Below the pieces are notes generated by a model, which did not search any database, was not told the DNA's origin, and worked only from the letters and a program-made list of their open reading frames with translations. The translations under genes were made by a program, and so were the position numbers. DNA of 23,897 nt from JAUVIB01 sp964424545 (lineage in GTDB: Bacteria > Calditrichota > Calditrichia > Calditrichales > Calditrichaceae), in contig CAYRJN010000036.1 in NCBI GenBank assembly GCA_964424545.1, positions 1 to 23,897 of the forward strand. The letters are read 5' to 3'. Shown in pieces: positions 23,069-23,897 of the stretch. Each line of letters starts with the position of its first letter. The stretch's first letter is position 1.

Positions 23069-23897
23069 ATGAAACGTAAACAACAGTTTGAGAAATTGAA
23101 GGAACTGCGCCGCGAAGCGCTGGCCGGCGGGGGGGAAAAGCGCATTGAAGCGCAGCACGCCAAGGGTAAACTTACGGCGCGCGAACGCCTTGATTACCTG
23201 TTGGACGAAGATAGTTTTGTGGAAATCGATATGTTTGTGCGTCATCGTTCGCGGGATTTCGGTCTCGATAAACAACGTTATCTCGGGGATGGCGTGATTA
23301 CCGGTTACGGCAAAATCGACGGTCGTCCGGTTTTTGTCTTCTCACAGGATTTTACGGTTTTCGGGGGTAGTCTTTCCGAAACTTTTGCCGGAAAAATCGT
23401 TAAAATTATGGATCAGGCCATGAAAGTCGGCGCGCCGGTAATCGGACTGAATGACTCCGGCGGCGCGCGTATCCAGGAAGGTGTAGTTAGTCTCGGAGGT
23501 TATGCGGATATTTTTCTGCGCAATACGCTGGCCTCGGGCGTTATCCCGCAGATTTCGGCGGTAATGGGTCCCTGTGCGGGCGGCGCCGTTTATTCGCCGG
23601 CCATAACCGATTTTACATTTATGGTAAAAAACAGCAGCTATATGTTTGTTACCGGTCCCAATGTGGTTAAAACTGTTACCCACGAAGACGTTACGGCGGA
23701 AGAATTGGGCGGCGCATCGACGCATGCGGAAAAAAGCGGCGTCAGTCATTTAAGCTGTGAAAATGATGTGGAATGTTTACAGCGCATCCGTGAATTGTTG
23801 AGCTTTTTGCCATCCAATAATCTGGAAGACCCGCCTAGAATAGAATGCGAAGACTCTCCCGATCGTCTTGAATATAGTCTGGATGATGTGGTTCCTG
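23069..23897 (+). CDS. Biotin-dependent acyl-CoA carboxylase carboxyltransferase beta subunit (PccB-like), 5' part
   Basis: An ATG at 23069, with GGAG 5 bp upstream, opens a frame that runs to the right edge (276 codons, about half the usual 510-550). The start MKRKQQFEKLKELRREALAG, then GKLTARERLDYLLDEDSF and FSQDFTVFGGSLSE, are characteristic. NDSGGARIQEGVVSLGGYADIF and the oxyanion-hole region GPCAGGAVYSPAITDF are characteristic of propionyl/methylmalonyl-CoA carboxyltransferases. These move carboxyl groups between biotin and an acyl-CoA such as propionyl-CoA. The residue governing acyl length lies in the missing half. Propionyl-CoA carboxylase, methylmalonyl-CoA decarboxylase and a medium-chain acyl-CoA carboxylase all remain possible. 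Confidence 0.9.
   Translation, partial: MKRKQQFEKLKELRREALAGGGEKRIEAQHAKGKLTARERLDYLLDEDSFVEIDMFVRHRSRDFGLDKQRYLGDGVITGYGKIDGRPVFVFSQDFTVFGGSLSETFAGKIVKIMDQAMKVGAPVIGLNDSGGARIQEGVVSLGGYADIFLRNTLASGVIPQISAVMGPCAGGAVYSPAITDFTFMVKNSSYMFVTGPNVVKTVTHEDVTAEELGGASTHAEKSGVSHLSCENDVECLQRIRELLSFLPSNNLEDPPRIECEDSPDRLEYSLDDVVP

Noticed and set aside
1..23897. CRISPR array, tRNA, rRNA, integrase, transposase or prophage genes
   Set aside because: I saw no regularly spaced repeats, no cloverleaf or rRNA-like conserved sequence and no mobile-element enzymes in any frame.

Overview
The window is a moderately AT-rich stretch of a Gram-negative bacterial chromosome. Four features point to an outer-membrane-bearing member of the Bacteroidota/Calditrichota (FCB) assemblage: a beta-barrel protein ending in Phe, a peptidase predicted to be a lipoprotein, a 3-phosphoglycerate dehydrogenase with the TPKKMGAQTAEAN signature, and a fused E1 alpha/beta 2-oxoacid dehydrogenase. 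Many genes have recognisable Shine-Dalgarno sequences, which argues against a typical Bacteroidetes and for a deeper-branching relative. This placement is inference; there is no rRNA gene in the window.

Layout. Positions 3-809 hold the end of an outer-membrane barrel gene, followed by a duplicated 38-bp segment and an orphan reading-frame tail. A minus-strand STAS-domain antagonist gene (1007-1348) has a nine-base G tract at its start. About 670 bp of mostly non-coding DNA follows, with a decayed palindromic repeat. Next is a plus-strand operon, dcp - MaoC-like hotdog protein - acyl-CoA synthetase (2038-6841), closed by a strong terminator. The rod-shape block on the minus strand (mreB, then a gap with repeat remnants, then mreC-mreD-mrdA-rodA with short overlaps) runs from 12649 down to 6911. 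A minus-strand LD-carboxypeptidase gene (12860-13768) lies upstream of mreB and diverges from serA (13909-14832), which has its own terminator.

From 15269 to the right edge everything is on the plus strand: a small four-Cys protein, fused E1, E2 acyltransferase, a thioredoxin-like [2Fe-2S] ferredoxin, a DUF6398-like protein ending in a beta-clamp-type peptide, a split B12-dependent acyl-CoA mutase, radC, and the start of a biotin-dependent acyl-CoA carboxylase beta subunit. The last of these runs off the window.

The most informative observation concerns the mutase, which automatic annotation would probably call methylmalonyl-CoA mutase. At the two residues that separate methylmalonyl-CoA mutase (Tyr/Arg) from isobutyryl-CoA mutase (Phe/Gln) it has Phe73 and Gln191, so isobutyryl-CoA/n-butyryl-CoA interconversion is the better call. 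With a branched-chain-type E1/E2 upstream, this suggests a route from valine to isobutyryl-CoA to butyryl-CoA. The second notable point is the perfect QLDLF peptide at the extreme C-terminus of the otherwise unknown DUF6398-like protein.
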